Shown here: positions 8,614 to 17,912 of the stretch, one piece after another
Layout of the letters: every line of letters begins with the position of its first letter
Position numbering within the stretch: the stretch's first letter is position 1
Assembly (NCBI GenBank): GCA_947504195.1
Contig: CANNGN010000001.1
Coordinates: forward strand, 124,001-188,000
DNA length: 64,000 nt
Direction: 5' to 3'
Source of the DNA: an uncultured Vibrio sp.
Lineage (GTDB): Bacteria > Pseudomonadota > Gammaproteobacteria > Enterobacterales > Vibrionaceae
The notes under the pieces: generated by a model
Told to the model about the DNA's origin: nothing
What the model saw: the letters and a program-made list of their open reading frames with translations, nothing else
Databases searched by the model: none
Position numbers and translations under genes: made by a program

Positions 8614-10026
8614 TTAGAAATCAAAAACAAGCCCTAGGCCAAGAGCTAATCCATCATCCAGGTCACTGCCTGATTCAGCAGTAAACGATGTATAAGATAA
8701 ACCAACGCCAGCACTTACATGATCACTAATGGAATACTGAGCAGCCGCGTTAAGGATTGCTAGGCTCGTCCAGCCAGTATAATCATAGACAAAAATATTA
8801 GCTTCAGTATTGTTATCGCTATCTTCAGGTACCAGGTACATCAACCCACCGGTAAGCGTCATTGGTTTTGAAGGCTTATACATGCCACTGACAACGGCAC
8901 CGATAACACCAGAGTTTTTGGTAATTGCAAACGGGGTGGTCGGTTTACCAAACATCTGCAGATTCGAGTCATCGTGATCAAACATCTGGCCAAGACCTTC
9001 GTTGAAAGGCTGGACCATCCCTTGTTTGAATATGTTAACTTGCTGAGTTTTATCGTTATCTACACTAGCTGCATAATAAAGCTTGGTGTTTACATAACCA
9101 GCAGGTAGTTGGTATTTGGCATTTATTACCAGTTGAGTACCATCATAATCTGTACCACTGCCGTCGTCGCCAAAGAAGGTCATCGCCTCACCAGTAAAAC
9201 GAAGTTTACCGGTTTTATAACTGCCTGCTACACCAACCGATTGTTTGTCATCATTCGTCAATTGATCGATTTTACGAACGTAGTAAGCAGACATGCCACC
9301 TGCTGTATTTCCATGGCCGACCTCGATACCATAAGCGTATGCATCCTTGTCGGTTCCACTGTCACCATCGATATATTCGTTGCCTTCGAAAGGTGAATAG
9401 CCATCATTTCCAGAGCTAACATCATCGTTTTCAGAAGTGATAGCACCGAACGTGTGGATAACGGTACTCGTAGGTAGAGTATATTCTAGGTCTACACCGG
9501 TAAAACTATCACCTTGTAGGTTATAACCACCGCCAAAGAATACCGGCATCATACCGACTTTCAAATCGACAGTGTCAGTTTTCACTCGTCCGTAAACCTG
9601 AGCAATGGTGAGTTCCGAGCCTTCATTCTGAGCCATGGATAAATCATCGCTTACGCCACTGTCATAACCCATGATTCCATCTACAGCTTTGACCCACCAA
9701 TTTATCGTACTTATTTCATCAATGGTATACGACCCGACGTTGTTATATGCCATGGTGGTATACTCTGAACCCTCACCATCTTTAAAGGCACGATCATCGA
9801 GACTATATGTTCTAACTGCGAACTGGTTTCTCATACTAAATCCAAGCGCGGCTGCAGATGGTCGAACGAATCCTTCATCAACGGCATCTCTTGGGTGTTC
9901 AGGCTCGGCAGGTTTCTCAAATTCTGTAGCAAACCCAGCAGCGAATGCGGATGTGCATAAGACTGAAGAAATAATGGCGGCCAGTGGCAGTACGGCAAAT
10001 TTTTTCACGTTATTCAAATATTTCAT
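8614..10026 (-). CDS. Outer-membrane beta-barrel porin, possibly OprD-like
   Basis: A 470-residue protein with a signal peptide (MKYLNNVKKFAVLPLAAIIS.., cleavage likely after CTSAFA near residue 29). The mature chain alternates short amphipathic strands with Asp/Asn/Gly-rich loops and ends in the terminal Phe (LGLVFDF) that marks outer-membrane barrels for BAM assembly. Length and the mature N-terminus are compatible with the OprD family of substrate-selective porins, but this is a tentative match. It would allow small solutes across the outer membrane. A strong terminator follows. The MarR-type regulator at 10496-10948, on the same strand upstream, and the tandem repeats between them could control it. 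Confidence 0.7.
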   Translation of the reverse strand: MKYLNNVKKFAVLPLAAIISSVLCTSAFAAGFATEFEKPAEPEHPRDAVDEGFVRPSAAALGFSMRNQFAVRTYSLDDRAFKDGEGSEYTTMAYNNVGSYTIDEISTINWWVKAVDGIMGYDSGVSDDLSMAQNEGSELTIAQVYGRVKTDTVDLKVGMMPVFFGGGYNLQGDSFTGVDLEYTLPTSTVIHTFGAITSENDDVSSGNDGYSPFEGNEYIDGDSGTDKDAYAYGIEVGHGNTAGGMSAYYVRKIDQLTNDDKQSVGVAGSYKTGKLRFTGEAMTFFGDDGSGTDYDGTQLVINAKYQLPAGYVNTKLYYAASVDNDKTQQVNIFKQGMVQPFNEGLGQMFDHDDSNLQMFGKPTTPFAITKNSGVIGAVVSGMYKPSKPMTLTGGLMYLVPEDSDNNTEANIFVYDYTGWTSLAILNAAAQYSISDHVSAGVGLSYTSFTAESGSDLDDGLALGLGLVFDF

Positions 10027-10377
10027 TTCTTGCGCCTCAGTGTATTTTTAGTTTATTTCATTGAATTCTTTAATAAAATTAAACTCTAGATTAACGGCTG
10101 GTAAGAGATAAAGGGCTTTCAACTTTGAGCAACACATGATGAATTTCCCATTAATGACCTATCTTCAGTGGCTGGTCGATAAAGCGTCGTGAGATGACAA
10201 TATGTATCCACAACAAATTTAGCTAAGCGTCTAGTGCACTTATTTCTGCTAAATTTTTTGAATTATCCATCAACATTTTTCTATCTAGCACGAGTTACAG
10301 TGTTTTACGCTTCATTGAGCGTAGACAAACTTATCTTGTGTCAAAGAGCTGCATTACGAGCATGAATATTAGTTAAT

Positions 10378-10452
10378 CCATAGTTAGATAAATAATAGTT
10401 AGCTAAGTAATAGTTAGTTGAATAATGGTTAGCTAGGTAATAGTTAGATAAC
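10378..10452. repeat. Five tandem copies of a 15-bp unit
   Basis: Five consecutive units of exactly 15 bp follow the pattern TAATAGTTAGNTNAN, with 1-4 differences each (units start at 10378, 10393, 10408, 10423 and 10438). The array lies 44-118 bp beyond the MarR stop codon and about 350 bp upstream of the porin start. It could be a slippage-prone minisatellite or a row of protein-binding sites. Confidence 0.85.
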
Positions 10453-10458
10453 TAACTA
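10441..10458. promoter_or_regulatory. Inverted repeat overlapping the last repeat unit, SlyA/MarR-like
   Basis: TAGTTAG-ATAA-CTAACTA is a perfect 7-bp inverted repeat with a 4-bp centre. Its core TTAGATAACTAA has the same form as SlyA/MarR-type operators (TTAGNNNNCTAA). The nearest MarR gene ends 38 bp away. Function is inferred from symmetry only. Confidence 0.35.
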
Positions 10459-10495
10459 GAAAGTTAAACCAATTAGGTAGGAGGGACAAAAGGTT

Positions 10496-10948
10496 TTATT
10501 TTATAATGTGAGGCTTATCACCACCAAGAGAGTTACGTACGGTGATTAAGGAAGATGTGAGGTCTTTAACCTGATCTAAATCAAGGGACTTGCGTAATTC
10601 ATTATCAAGTTCAACCATGATTTCTAAGCTAATTTTAGCCGATTTTATGCCTTGCTCTGTAAGAGACACATTCATAATTCGGTCGTCTTGAGTATCTTGT
10701 TTTCGCACTATTAACCCCGAAACCTCCATTTTTTTGACTAAATTGGTCACAGTCGCGGGCTTGATGTCCAATCCTTGAGCAATTTCTCTTTGTGTTAAGG
10801 CGTCATAATCGAGTAACGAAATTAAAATTCGAGCCTGGCCAAAGTGAATTCCCAAGCTACCCAATGAGGATCTCATTTTGTCTTTAAGCAGTTTTTCTAT
10901 ATGCATGAAATAGTTGGTTAGTGGGTATTTTGTGTGATTTGATATCAT
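10496..10948 (-). CDS. MarR family transcriptional regulator
   Basis: A 150-residue winged-helix regulator. The helix-turn-helix is LTQREIAQGLDIKPATVTNL (about residues 71-90), followed by the wing KQDTQDDRIMNVSLTEQG with the conserved D-x-R. MarR proteins are dimers that usually repress nearby genes and are released by small phenolic or anionic ligands. The start is ATG with AGGATC immediately upstream. Its nearest same-strand partner is the porin 469 bp downstream, and the SlyA-like inverted repeat in between may be one of its sites. The ligand is unknown. Confidence 0.85.
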   Translation of the reverse strand: MISNHTKYPLTNYFMHIEKLLKDKMRSSLGSLGIHFGQARILISLLDYDALTQREIAQGLDIKPATVTNLVKKMEVSGLIVRKQDTQDDRIMNVSLTEQGIKSAKISLEIMVELDNELRKSLDLDQVKDLTSSLITVRNSLGGDKPHIIK

Positions 10949-11229
10949 GATCCTGTCTAAATCCTATACAAGCACGTAGATTATAGTTTACATGATGTCA
11001 CACAAGTCTCGGTAGACAAAGGAAAAAACAAGACAAGAAATTAACTTACGCTATTCTGCCGTCTTTCACACTGCAGGTTAACCAAAGCCACCAAATAATA
11101 TAACGACTGTTTCTTATATCTCTCTTGTCCCAAAAATGTTATTCAACTGAATTCATTACTTATACTTTACACATCAAATATTCACCTACTAGTATAACGA
11201 GTAGAGTCTAATAAAAGTTAAGGTGGAAT

Positions 11230-11433
11230 ATGAGGTTTCAGGTAAAAGAAGCGTTAGATAAAGTGTCGGATCTCGTTTCATGTGATCCAAATAGCGTTAT
11301 CATAAATAGCATTGAGCCAAACAATATCAAACTTAGCTACGTGGATGAACTCAATTCTGAGTACGAGTTTACTTATCAAAATGGTGAGCTTTATCCATAT
11401 CGAACAAAGACGATGAATTCTATTCCCAGTTAG
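11230..11433 (+). CDS. Small hypothetical protein
   Basis: A 67-residue acidic protein with no signal peptide or membrane segment. I do not recognise it. Support for a real gene is a good ribosome site (AAGGTGG, 5 nt before the ATG at 11230), an intergenic location, and a regular helix-strand composition (MRFQVKEALDKVSDLV.. then beta-like LSYVDELNSEYEFTYQNGEL). It converges on the sulfatase maturase gene, which ends 52 bp downstream. Confidence 0.45.
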   Translation: MRFQVKEALDKVSDLVSCDPNSVIINSIEPNNIKLSYVDELNSEYEFTYQNGELYPYRTKTMNSIPS

Positions 11434-11485
11434 TCGATAGCTGAATCTTTTTCTATCCCATTTGCCATTAAGATTTGGTTTCCCT

Positions 11486-12751
11486 TCACGATTTTTCCTT
11501 AATAATGACGAGTGGGTCTTTAACGACGTCCATAACCTTGGAAGCGGGTTGGCCCTGTTCAATCAACTGAACCATGACCTTCATGTAGCGATGGATATGC
11601 CTGAAGTATTTGTAATAACCTTCACATAGATAGTTTAAGCCCGGTTCACCGCTAGGGGTGGTTAAAAAGCGATGGCGGGGGCATTCCCCATTGCACGCAA
11701 ATAGGGCTTCACAGTTATGACACTTCTTCGGTAACGAGGTGCTTTTGTTTGCTCCAAAGTTCTGCTGCTGATCTGAGGCAATCATTTTTTTAGGGTCTTC
11801 TTTTAGGACATTGCCAAGGAGATAGTCGGGGTAGACATAATGGTCGCAGGAATAGATATCGCCATTGTGCTCCAATGCTAATGCGCTGCCACATTGTTTG
11901 GCAAAAATGCAGATTGTTGATGGTAGCCCCAGCCAGGATTCGAGTGCCCACTCAAAGTTGACGACAAAAACTGAGCCGACATCGGTGCGCACCCATTGCT
12001 CAAAAATCTGGATTAAAAAGTCACCATAGACTGCCGGTTCAACAGAGTAGGGTGATAGAGTGACATCCAGTTCTTCATCATAAATAGGTGGCGCTGCATG
12101 TTTGAGCCCCTGCTTCAACTGCGAATCGTTTGGAACCCTTTCTACAATCGGCGTGAATTGGATGTATTCAATCTCCAGCGATTTTAGGAAATTATAGATT
12201 TCGAGTGGGTGTTTTGATGTTTCTCTGGTGACGCAGACAAGAGCATTGTAAGGGATGTCATATTTTTTCAATAAATTAAGGGCGGTGAGGACTTTGCTTA
12301 ATGTTGGCTTGCCTGAATGGTCAACGCGATAGCGGTCGTGATATAGCTCTGGCCCATCGATGCTTAGCCCGACGAGGAAGCCGTTCTTTTTTAAGAAAGT
12401 GCACCACTGGTCATTCAGCAGTGTCCCATTGGTTTGCAGGGCATTGACGATCGACTTGCCATTCGCGTATTTGGCTTGAATTTGAACGACTCGCTCAAAG
12501 AAATCCAGGCCCGCTAAAGACGGCTCACCTCCTTGCCATACAAACTGAATTTCTGGAATATCCTGTGAGGAAATGTATTTACTGATAAAGGCTTCGAGTA
12601 CCTCATCCGACATGCGGTAATAATTTTCCTTTCGAAGAAATGATTTCTTCTCTGAATAAAAACAGTACTCACAATCTAAATTGCACAGAGGCCCCATCGG
12701 TTTTGCCATCATGTGATAGCCGCTTCCTATTTGGCGATCATCGGTTTTCAT
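11486..12751 (-). CDS. Anaerobic sulfatase-maturating enzyme (radical SAM, SPASM)
   Basis: A 421-residue cytoplasmic radical-SAM protein. The 4Fe-4S/SAM motif CNLDCEYC uses C23, C27 and C30. The C-terminal SPASM region has Cys clusters at CGSALALEHNGDIYSCDHY and CHNCEALFACNGEC, which bind two auxiliary Fe-S clusters. The family oxidises a Ser or Cys in a nascent sulfatase to formylglycine. The sulfatase encoded just upstream on the same strand has a Ser-type site, which is the class that needs this enzyme and not the oxygen-dependent FGE. The start ATG is preceded by GAAAGAGAT. The pair is an obvious functional unit. Confidence 0.9.
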   Translation of the reverse strand: MKTDDRQIGSGYHMMAKPMGPLCNLDCEYCFYSEKKSFLRKENYYRMSDEVLEAFISKYISSQDIPEIQFVWQGGEPSLAGLDFFERVVQIQAKYANGKSIVNALQTNGTLLNDQWCTFLKKNGFLVGLSIDGPELYHDRYRVDHSGKPTLSKVLTALNLLKKYDIPYNALVCVTRETSKHPLEIYNFLKSLEIEYIQFTPIVERVPNDSQLKQGLKHAAPPIYDEELDVTLSPYSVEPAVYGDFLIQIFEQWVRTDVGSVFVVNFEWALESWLGLPSTICIFAKQCGSALALEHNGDIYSCDHYVYPDYLLGNVLKEDPKKMIASDQQQNFGANKSTSLPKKCHNCEALFACNGECPRHRFLTTPSGEPGLNYLCEGYYKYFRHIHRYMKVMVQLIEQGQPASKVMDVVKDPLVIIKEKS

Positions 12752-12858
12752 TTTATATCTCTTTCTCTATGTTGTGGGGTGAGTTCAGTTTGGAAAATTA
12801 ACCTTCGACCTGTGTGCCACTACAACCTTAGGCCGCTCCGCTAAACGACATAAAAGCT

Positions 12859-12902
12859 GAGCCAAGGCTGGGATTCCTTTTGGGAAAACCCAGCCTCGGC
12901 TC
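12859..12902 (-). terminator. Hairpin between sulfatase and maturase, possible attenuator
   Basis: A long stem (GAGCC and AGGCTGGG paired with CCCAGCCT and GGCTC, one A/C mismatch) is followed on the minus strand by AGCTTTTAT. It lies between the two genes, so it may reduce readthrough into the maturase gene or mark an RNA-processing site. Confidence 0.6.
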
Positions 12903-12907
12903 TTAGC

Positions 12908-12940
12908 ACTTTAAGTTAAATAAAATATTCAACTTAAAGT
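12908..12940. repeat. Second inverted repeat after the sulfatase stop
   Basis: ACTTTAAGTT / AACTTAAAGT, a perfect 10-bp AT-rich inverted repeat with a 13-nt loop, begins 6 bp past the sulfatase stop. Together with the GC-rich hairpin it forms a double stem-loop in the intergenic RNA, perhaps protecting the sulfatase message 3' end. Confidence 0.6.
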
Positions 12941-12945
12941 ATGGT

Positions 12946-15312
12946 CTAGTGACTCGCTGCGGCAGGGGCACCCGGTGGACGACCGCCCTCTGCACCTGGC
13001 TTGCCAGCACCCGGAGGAGGCCCAGCCATGAATGGTTTCACATCGAACTGGACGTAATCGATGCTTCCACTAAAGGCAAAACCATTCTCTTCGTCGGCAT
13101 ATGCCTTGCTAACAGGAAGGAAGAGGTCTTTACCAACATCCATGCCTTCAGGTCCGAGATTCGCAGAGGTTCCGATTTCGCCTTGACCGACCTGCTTGTC
13201 GTCGATGAAGAGTGTGCCGATACCGTTCTTGCGACTCTTTCTATCGAACACATATTTCACAACAGAATCACCGGTTGGCACATTCGTGTCTGACGAAACT
13301 TTATACATAACGCCATGGCTGTCGTACTCATAGACAAGCTTCTCATCCTTGATGTAGAAGGTATAACCGGCGATGTTGTCACCTAATGCAACGAGAACGC
13401 CTTCGTCATTTTTGTCGTCTCTGCTAATCGGAACAGTGATGGTCATGCTTCCTGAGTGAGGAGGAAATCCGCCGATGATGTGTGACATTTCTGGATAATA
13501 TTTGAAACTGCTCCTAGCGGAGGCTGCATCTTTAGGGATGTAAGCGGCCAGCATTGGCGAAAAGGGTAGCATTGGAACTTCAGCTTCTTTTGTCATTTCA
13601 AAAAAGCGAGCCTTCATTTCATCATGTTTAGCAGGATATTTAGCTGCGACATCGGTGGTTTGGCCCATATCCTCGTTAACATTGTAGAGTTCCCATTGGT
13701 CGGAGCTGAAATCCTGTGTCATTGCGACCCAGCCCTGATCATAGATATAGGACTTATTCTGATAGAGAACGAAGGCGTTATCCCTTACTTCGGGTGCTTC
13801 GGCGTTGTTAAAGGTGCTCGCAAGGCTGACACCCGTAACCGGAAGCTGCTCGATGCCTTTGTATACGGTTGGTGCTTCAGCATCGATAATATCGAGCATT
13901 GTTGCCGAGATATCACTTGAATGCAGGTACTGGGAGCGAACTTTGCCCTTATCGGCGAAGTCGCCTTCAGGCCAGGAGATCAGCAGTGAGGCTCTGATTC
14001 CGCCCTCGTATACGTTGCCTTTATATCCTTTGAATGGTGTATTGCCGACCTGCGCCCAGCCTTTCGGGTAGAGGCCTGCAACATTAGGCCCGCCAATCTC
14101 TTTAAGTTTTGGATAGAGATCTTTAAGTGTTCTCGCTTTTCCGCCTGCCAGCGCCGCTGCAAAACTGTCGGTTCCATCAGGTCCACCGGCATCTGTGGCA
14201 CCGTTGTCATTGAGCAGAACGATAATGGTGTTGTCGTACTCGCCAACCTTTTTCAGGTAGCTGACCAGTTCACCGATTTTTTCATCTGCTTCGGTAATAA
14301 AGCCGGCGTAGACTTGCATGAAGCGAACGTAGAGTTCTTTCTCTTCATCGCTAAGGCTATCCCAAGGCCGTATCCCTGGGTCGGAAGCTGGAAGAACCAT
14401 GTCGGCAGGGAAGATGCCAAGGGCCTTCATGCGCTCAAATCGCTCTGCTCTGATGACGTCCCAGCCCTTGTCGTAAACCCCATCGTACATATCGACGTAT
14501 TTCTCGACGACCTGTATAGGAGAGTGGCTGGTTCCGAAGGCAAAATTCATGAAGAAGGGTTTGTCGGGGTAGACCGATGCGTGATCCGCTATGTACATCT
14601 TTGCGTGAGCGATCAGGTCGTTGTTGAGAATGTAGTTTTCGTCATCGACTGGAGGCAGTGTCTCATTGCCGTTGATGAGTTGTGGCGTGAACTGATCCGT
14701 TTCGCCATCGAGAAATCCGAAGTAGCGATCATAGCCTTTAGCTAAAGGCCAATAGTCGAAAGGGCCAGCAGGAGTGTTGTGAACTTTGGGTGAATTATGA
14801 TACTTCCCAACGCCATATGTGCTGTAACCATTCTCTTTCAGCATCTGCATAATGGTTGCAGCATTGTGGGATATGCGCCCTTGTAAGTTGGTTCTTTCTG
14901 GTGGGCCATTAAAGGCTGCGACGTGACCCATTCCGACTGTGTTACTTTCGCGACCGGTTAAAAGGGACGCTCTGGTCGGGGATGATAGCGGCGATACATG
15001 GAAATTGTTGTAGCGCAACCCTTGCTTAGCCAACTGGTCGATATTAGGAGTCTTGATTTCAGACCCGAAAGCCCCCCAATCGGAGAAGCCCATATCGTCC
15101 AAAATGATATAGACAATATTAGGATCGGTTTGTTTTTGAGTATCAGTCTTCAGATCAGAAGCGGACATGTCTTTCATATTTTCGCCATCTGATTTTTCGG
15201 CTGGCGCTGCGTGTGGACCTGCTCCGAGCGGTGAGATTGTTGCCGCAACAGCAAGTGCAGTGCCTACTGCTGTAGGTCTGTTAAATAACTTATTCCACTG
15301 ACCTCTATCCAT
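12946..15312 (-). CDS. Exported Ser-type sulfatase (arylsulfatase family)
   Basis: A 788-residue sulfatase. An N-terminal hydrophobic stretch (TAVGTALAVAATISPLGAG) suggests Sec export to the periplasm. Metal ligands D72-D73 lie in YIILDDMGFSDWG. The formylglycine site is SPLSSPTRASLLTGR with S110 as the residue to be modified, so this is a Ser-type enzyme. Residues ~620-760 look like a beta-rich, concanavalin-like domain common in bacterial arylsulfatases. The last ~25 residues are an odd Pro/Gly/Ala-rich tail. It hydrolyses a sulfate ester, but the substrate (algal glycan or small aryl sulfate) is unknown. Base composition is by eye somewhat more GC-rich than its neighbours, suggesting transfer. 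The matching maturase gene lies downstream. Confidence 0.9.
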   Translation of the reverse strand: MDRGQWNKLFNRPTAVGTALAVAATISPLGAGPHAAPAEKSDGENMKDMSASDLKTDTQKQTDPNIVYIILDDMGFSDWGAFGSEIKTPNIDQLAKQGLRYNNFHVSPLSSPTRASLLTGRESNTVGMGHVAAFNGPPERTNLQGRISHNAATIMQMLKENGYSTYGVGKYHNSPKVHNTPAGPFDYWPLAKGYDRYFGFLDGETDQFTPQLINGNETLPPVDDENYILNNDLIAHAKMYIADHASVYPDKPFFMNFAFGTSHSPIQVVEKYVDMYDGVYDKGWDVIRAERFERMKALGIFPADMVLPASDPGIRPWDSLSDEEKELYVRFMQVYAGFITEADEKIGELVSYLKKVGEYDNTIIVLLNDNGATDAGGPDGTDSFAAALAGGKARTLKDLYPKLKEIGGPNVAGLYPKGWAQVGNTPFKGYKGNVYEGGIRASLLISWPEGDFADKGKVRSQYLHSSDISATMLDIIDAEAPTVYKGIEQLPVTGVSLASTFNNAEAPEVRDNAFVLYQNKSYIYDQGWVAMTQDFSSDQWELYNVNEDMGQTTDVAAKYPAKHDEMKARFFEMTKEAEVPMLPFSPMLAAYIPKDAASARSSFKYYPEMSHIIGGFPPHSGSMTITVPISRDDKNDEGVLVALGDNIAGYTFYIKDEKLVYEYDSHGVMYKVSSDTNVPTGDSVVKYVFDRKSRKNGIGTLFIDDKQVGQGEIGTSANLGPEGMDVGKDLFLPVSKAYADEENGFAFSGSIDYVQFDVKPFMAGPPPGAGKPGAEGGRPPGAPAAASH

Positions 15313-15722
15313 GTGTTTCCCTCGTCAAGTGAGTTCCAGTTGACGGGGGGCTGGAACCACCAGAACCATCAGCAATCGGAACGTTTCAAAATCCAGATTT
15401 CAATTGATAGCAGACCCCGTTCCGAAAAAGTCACCATGATTACTTACCAATAAGATATTGAACGAAGTGTTTTGTTGTAAGTGCATCAATTTCGAATGAA
15501 ACTATATGAGTAAATACCGGCAAGATCATTAGAAATTTGGACATTTATTGATCTGGGAACTGATCGTTAAAAAAATAAAACCTTTTCGGCATTTTTCGTC
15601 ACATTGCTGGAATGTTGTTAGGGGTTAAGGGGGGAGGGGTAGTGAAGATCTCAGCCACTTCTTTTAGTTAGTTCTTAATGGTGGCAAAATGTATCACGAG
15701 ATACGCCCGTGACTTTATCAAT
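15313..15722. other. Sulfatase upstream region
   Basis: 410 bp with no gene. It should contain the sulfatase promoter and the LysR gene 3' end. A purine-rich GGGG-containing patch near 15620-15640 is the only visible peculiarity. Confidence 0.4.
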
Positions 15723-16643
15723 CTAATGAACATTCTTCCCCGAAATAAAGATATGTTTTTCAGCCAAGCAGCTGTTAATAATAAAATCCCACGTGAGTTT
15801 GAGATCTTTAAATTGATGCAAATCTTTACTGGTTGATATCCAAAGCTCTCTATCAAGTTGCTGGCTAGGAATTACGCTACTCAAAGTCGTCTCATCATAA
15901 GCGACAAAGTGAGGGAGAATGCCTAGACCTAACCCAGTCTTTATCGCCTGACATTGCGTGTGTATTGTCGTTGTTTTATATACAAACTGGAGACCTGGCG
16001 AGATTTCGTTTTGGTACTTTAACAGACTAGAAAACACTTGATCTTCTATATAGCCAATGAAGGGGTGTTCGGTTAACTGCGAACGTTGTGTGATGGGTAG
16101 ACGGGTGGCGAGGTAGTCTTGGCTGGCGAAAATACCTAGGGTGTAGTCCGTTAATTTCTTTTGAATAATATTGCTCCCTTTTTGCGGACCAATAGTGATG
16201 CTGATGTCGACCTCTCCACTTGTCATGACAGTGAAACCGGCAAGCGAGACTAACTCTATGTCGATATTTTTGTCTTTTACCCACTGTGGAAGCCGAGAAG
16301 CGAGATAGTAATTACTAAAGCCTTCGGTGACGCCAATACGTATCTTTGAACGAATATTCTGACGGCTTCGATAATTCTCATTCGCGAGTCGCAGTGTTCT
16401 TTCGCACTCTTCGGCGTAAGGTAATAAATTTTCTCCTGCCTTCGTTAAATGAAATCCTCTACTGTTTTTAAAAAATAACTTGGTTTCAATGGCAAGCTCA
16501 AGTTGTTCAATACGGTTGGCGATGGTGACGTGCGTGCATCCCAATTTTTTTGCGGCAACGGAAAGACGTCCATAGCGTTTTAGCGCTAAGAAATACTTCA
16601 AGTCGTTCCAATTGATATTGAGCAGATCAGGAGGCGTATTCAC
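15723..16643 (-). CDS. LysR family regulator divergent from the TRAP operon
   Basis: A 306-residue LysR-type regulator. The N-terminal helix-turn-helix lies at about residues 20-45 (RLSVAAKKLGCTHVTIANRI), followed by the dimer helix and a substrate-binding domain from about residue 95 (KIRIGVTEG). The start codon is GTG with GGAATC upstream. It is transcribed away from dctP with 289 bp between them, the usual arrangement for a LysR protein controlling a divergent transport and catabolic operon. The inducer is unknown but is likely the imported compound. Confidence 0.9.
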   Translation of the reverse strand: MNTPPDLLNINWNDLKYFLALKRYGRLSVAAKKLGCTHVTIANRIEQLELAIETKLFFKNSRGFHLTKAGENLLPYAEECERTLRLANENYRSRQNIRSKIRIGVTEGFSNYYLASRLPQWVKDKNIDIELVSLAGFTVMTSGEVDISITIGPQKGSNIIQKKLTDYTLGIFASQDYLATRLPITQRSQLTEHPFIGYIEDQVFSSLLKYQNEISPGLQFVYKTTTIHTQCQAIKTGLGLGILPHFVAYDETTLSSVIPSQQLDRELWISTSKDLHQFKDLKLTWDFIINSCLAEKHIFISGKNVH

Positions 16644-16932
16644 ATTATTTGATTCCGATGAGGCGTTGGACAGAGATCTTCATGGTCTTATTTCATACTA
16701 AAATTTATAACATGTAAGCGATTTTAATGTAAATTTTTTTTCAGTTACTGTAAGAAAACTGCTATTGCCTTTGGTCTGAGCGACGTTTAGTTTGGTATTA
16801 AGCATACGGATTCTTGCTGTGTATAGGAATACATCACCTGTCCCATACGATGTGATTTATGTTCTCAAGTTAGAGAGCAATAAATTGACATGGGAAGAGT
16901 CGAGACTTACATGTAACTATAAGGAAATTATG

Positions 16933-17910
16933 ATGAAAAAACGTTTATCAATGGCTATAGCCCTTTTATTGAGCGGCGCTGCCTCAGCGGCAGATTTTAA
17001 CTTTACATTTGCCCATGTCCTTATTGATGAAACCCCAAATGGTCAGGCAGCGATTGCTTTTGCCAAAGAGGTCAATGAAAAATCAGACGGACGCATTTCA
17101 GTGACAGTACTTCCTGCAGCTCAGCTCGGTGGTGATGTAGAAATTATTGAACAATTGCAAATGAATATGGTTCAAATCGCCATTCCGCCAACGGCTACCT
17201 TAGGTAACTTCGAACCTCGTGTTCAGATTTTAGACCTGCCTTTCTTATTACCTTCTGAAGATAAAATGAAAAAAGTGCTCGATGGTCCAGCGGGTCGTAA
17301 GATCTTGGATACGTTAGACGGTCACGGCATGCATGCGGTCAATTTTTGGGGAGCAGGCTTTCGCCACATGACGAATAACGTTCGTCCAATCGAAACGCCG
17401 GAAGACTTGAAAGGGATTAAAATGCGAACGATGCAATCCCCGATTCTATTGAGTACTTATCGAAATTTAGAAGCTAACCCAACGGCGATGGCCTATACCG
17501 AAGTTTATAATGGGCTTCAGCAGAACGTGATTGAAGGACAAGAAAACCCGATTGCCAATATCACGAGTAAGCGTTTTTATGAAGTTCAAAAATACATGAC
17601 GTTAACCGCAAATGCTTACCATGGCTATGCTGCTATCGTGAACAAGGATGCTTGGGATTCGCTACCTGAGGATTTACAACTTGTGATGACCAACGCGTTT
17701 AATCATGGCCGAGACGTTTCGCGTAAATTAACCAATGAATTGGAAAGTGCCGCTCTGGAAACGATCAAAGAAAGTACTCAAGTGACAGAGTTATCTTCTG
17801 AACAGATCGACGCCTTTATTGAGGCAAGTAAACCAGTACATGAAGAATTTCGTGACACGCTTACTTCAGACCTTCTAGACCTGGTTTACGCCGAGTTAGA
17901 TAGCGAATAA
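16933..17910 (+). CDS. dctP: TRAP transporter solute-binding protein, DctP family
   Basis: A 325-residue periplasmic binding protein with a signal peptide (MKKRLSMAIALLLSGAASAA, cleavage near residue 20). The DctP fold is recognised from FAHVLIDETPNGQAAIAFAK, AAQLGGDVEIIEQLQ and the hinge segment KGIKMRTMQSPI, whose conserved Arg normally salt-bridges a carboxylate ligand. The substrate is therefore likely an organic acid. The ATG at 16933 (or 16930) is chosen because AAGGAA lies just upstream and the signal peptide starts there. It is the first gene of a dctP-dctQ-dctM operon, and the hairpin after it may raise its level relative to the membrane subunits. Confidence 0.92.
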   Translation: MKKRLSMAIALLLSGAASAADFNFTFAHVLIDETPNGQAAIAFAKEVNEKSDGRISVTVLPAAQLGGDVEIIEQLQMNMVQIAIPPTATLGNFEPRVQILDLPFLLPSEDKMKKVLDGPAGRKILDTLDGHGMHAVNFWGAGFRHMTNNVRPIETPEDLKGIKMRTMQSPILLSTYRNLEANPTAMAYTEVYNGLQQNVIEGQENPIANITSKRFYEVQKYMTLTANAYHGYAAIVNKDAWDSLPEDLQLVMTNAFNHGRDVSRKLTNELESAALETIKESTQVTELSSEQIDAFIEASKPVHEEFRDTLTSDLLDLVYAELDSE

Positions 17911-17912
17911 TG

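Larger units (their letters stand above)
10027..10495. other. Porin upstream region
   Basis: 469 bp without a gene between the MarR stop and the porin start. It contains a 15-bp tandem repeat and an overlapping inverted repeat, listed separately, and presumably the porin promoter. Confidence 0.5.

Noticed and set aside
13805..14745. Long open frames antisense to the sulfatase gene (up to 143 residues)
   Set aside because: They lie wholly inside the sulfatase gene, which has full family motifs; antisense openness follows from its codon composition.
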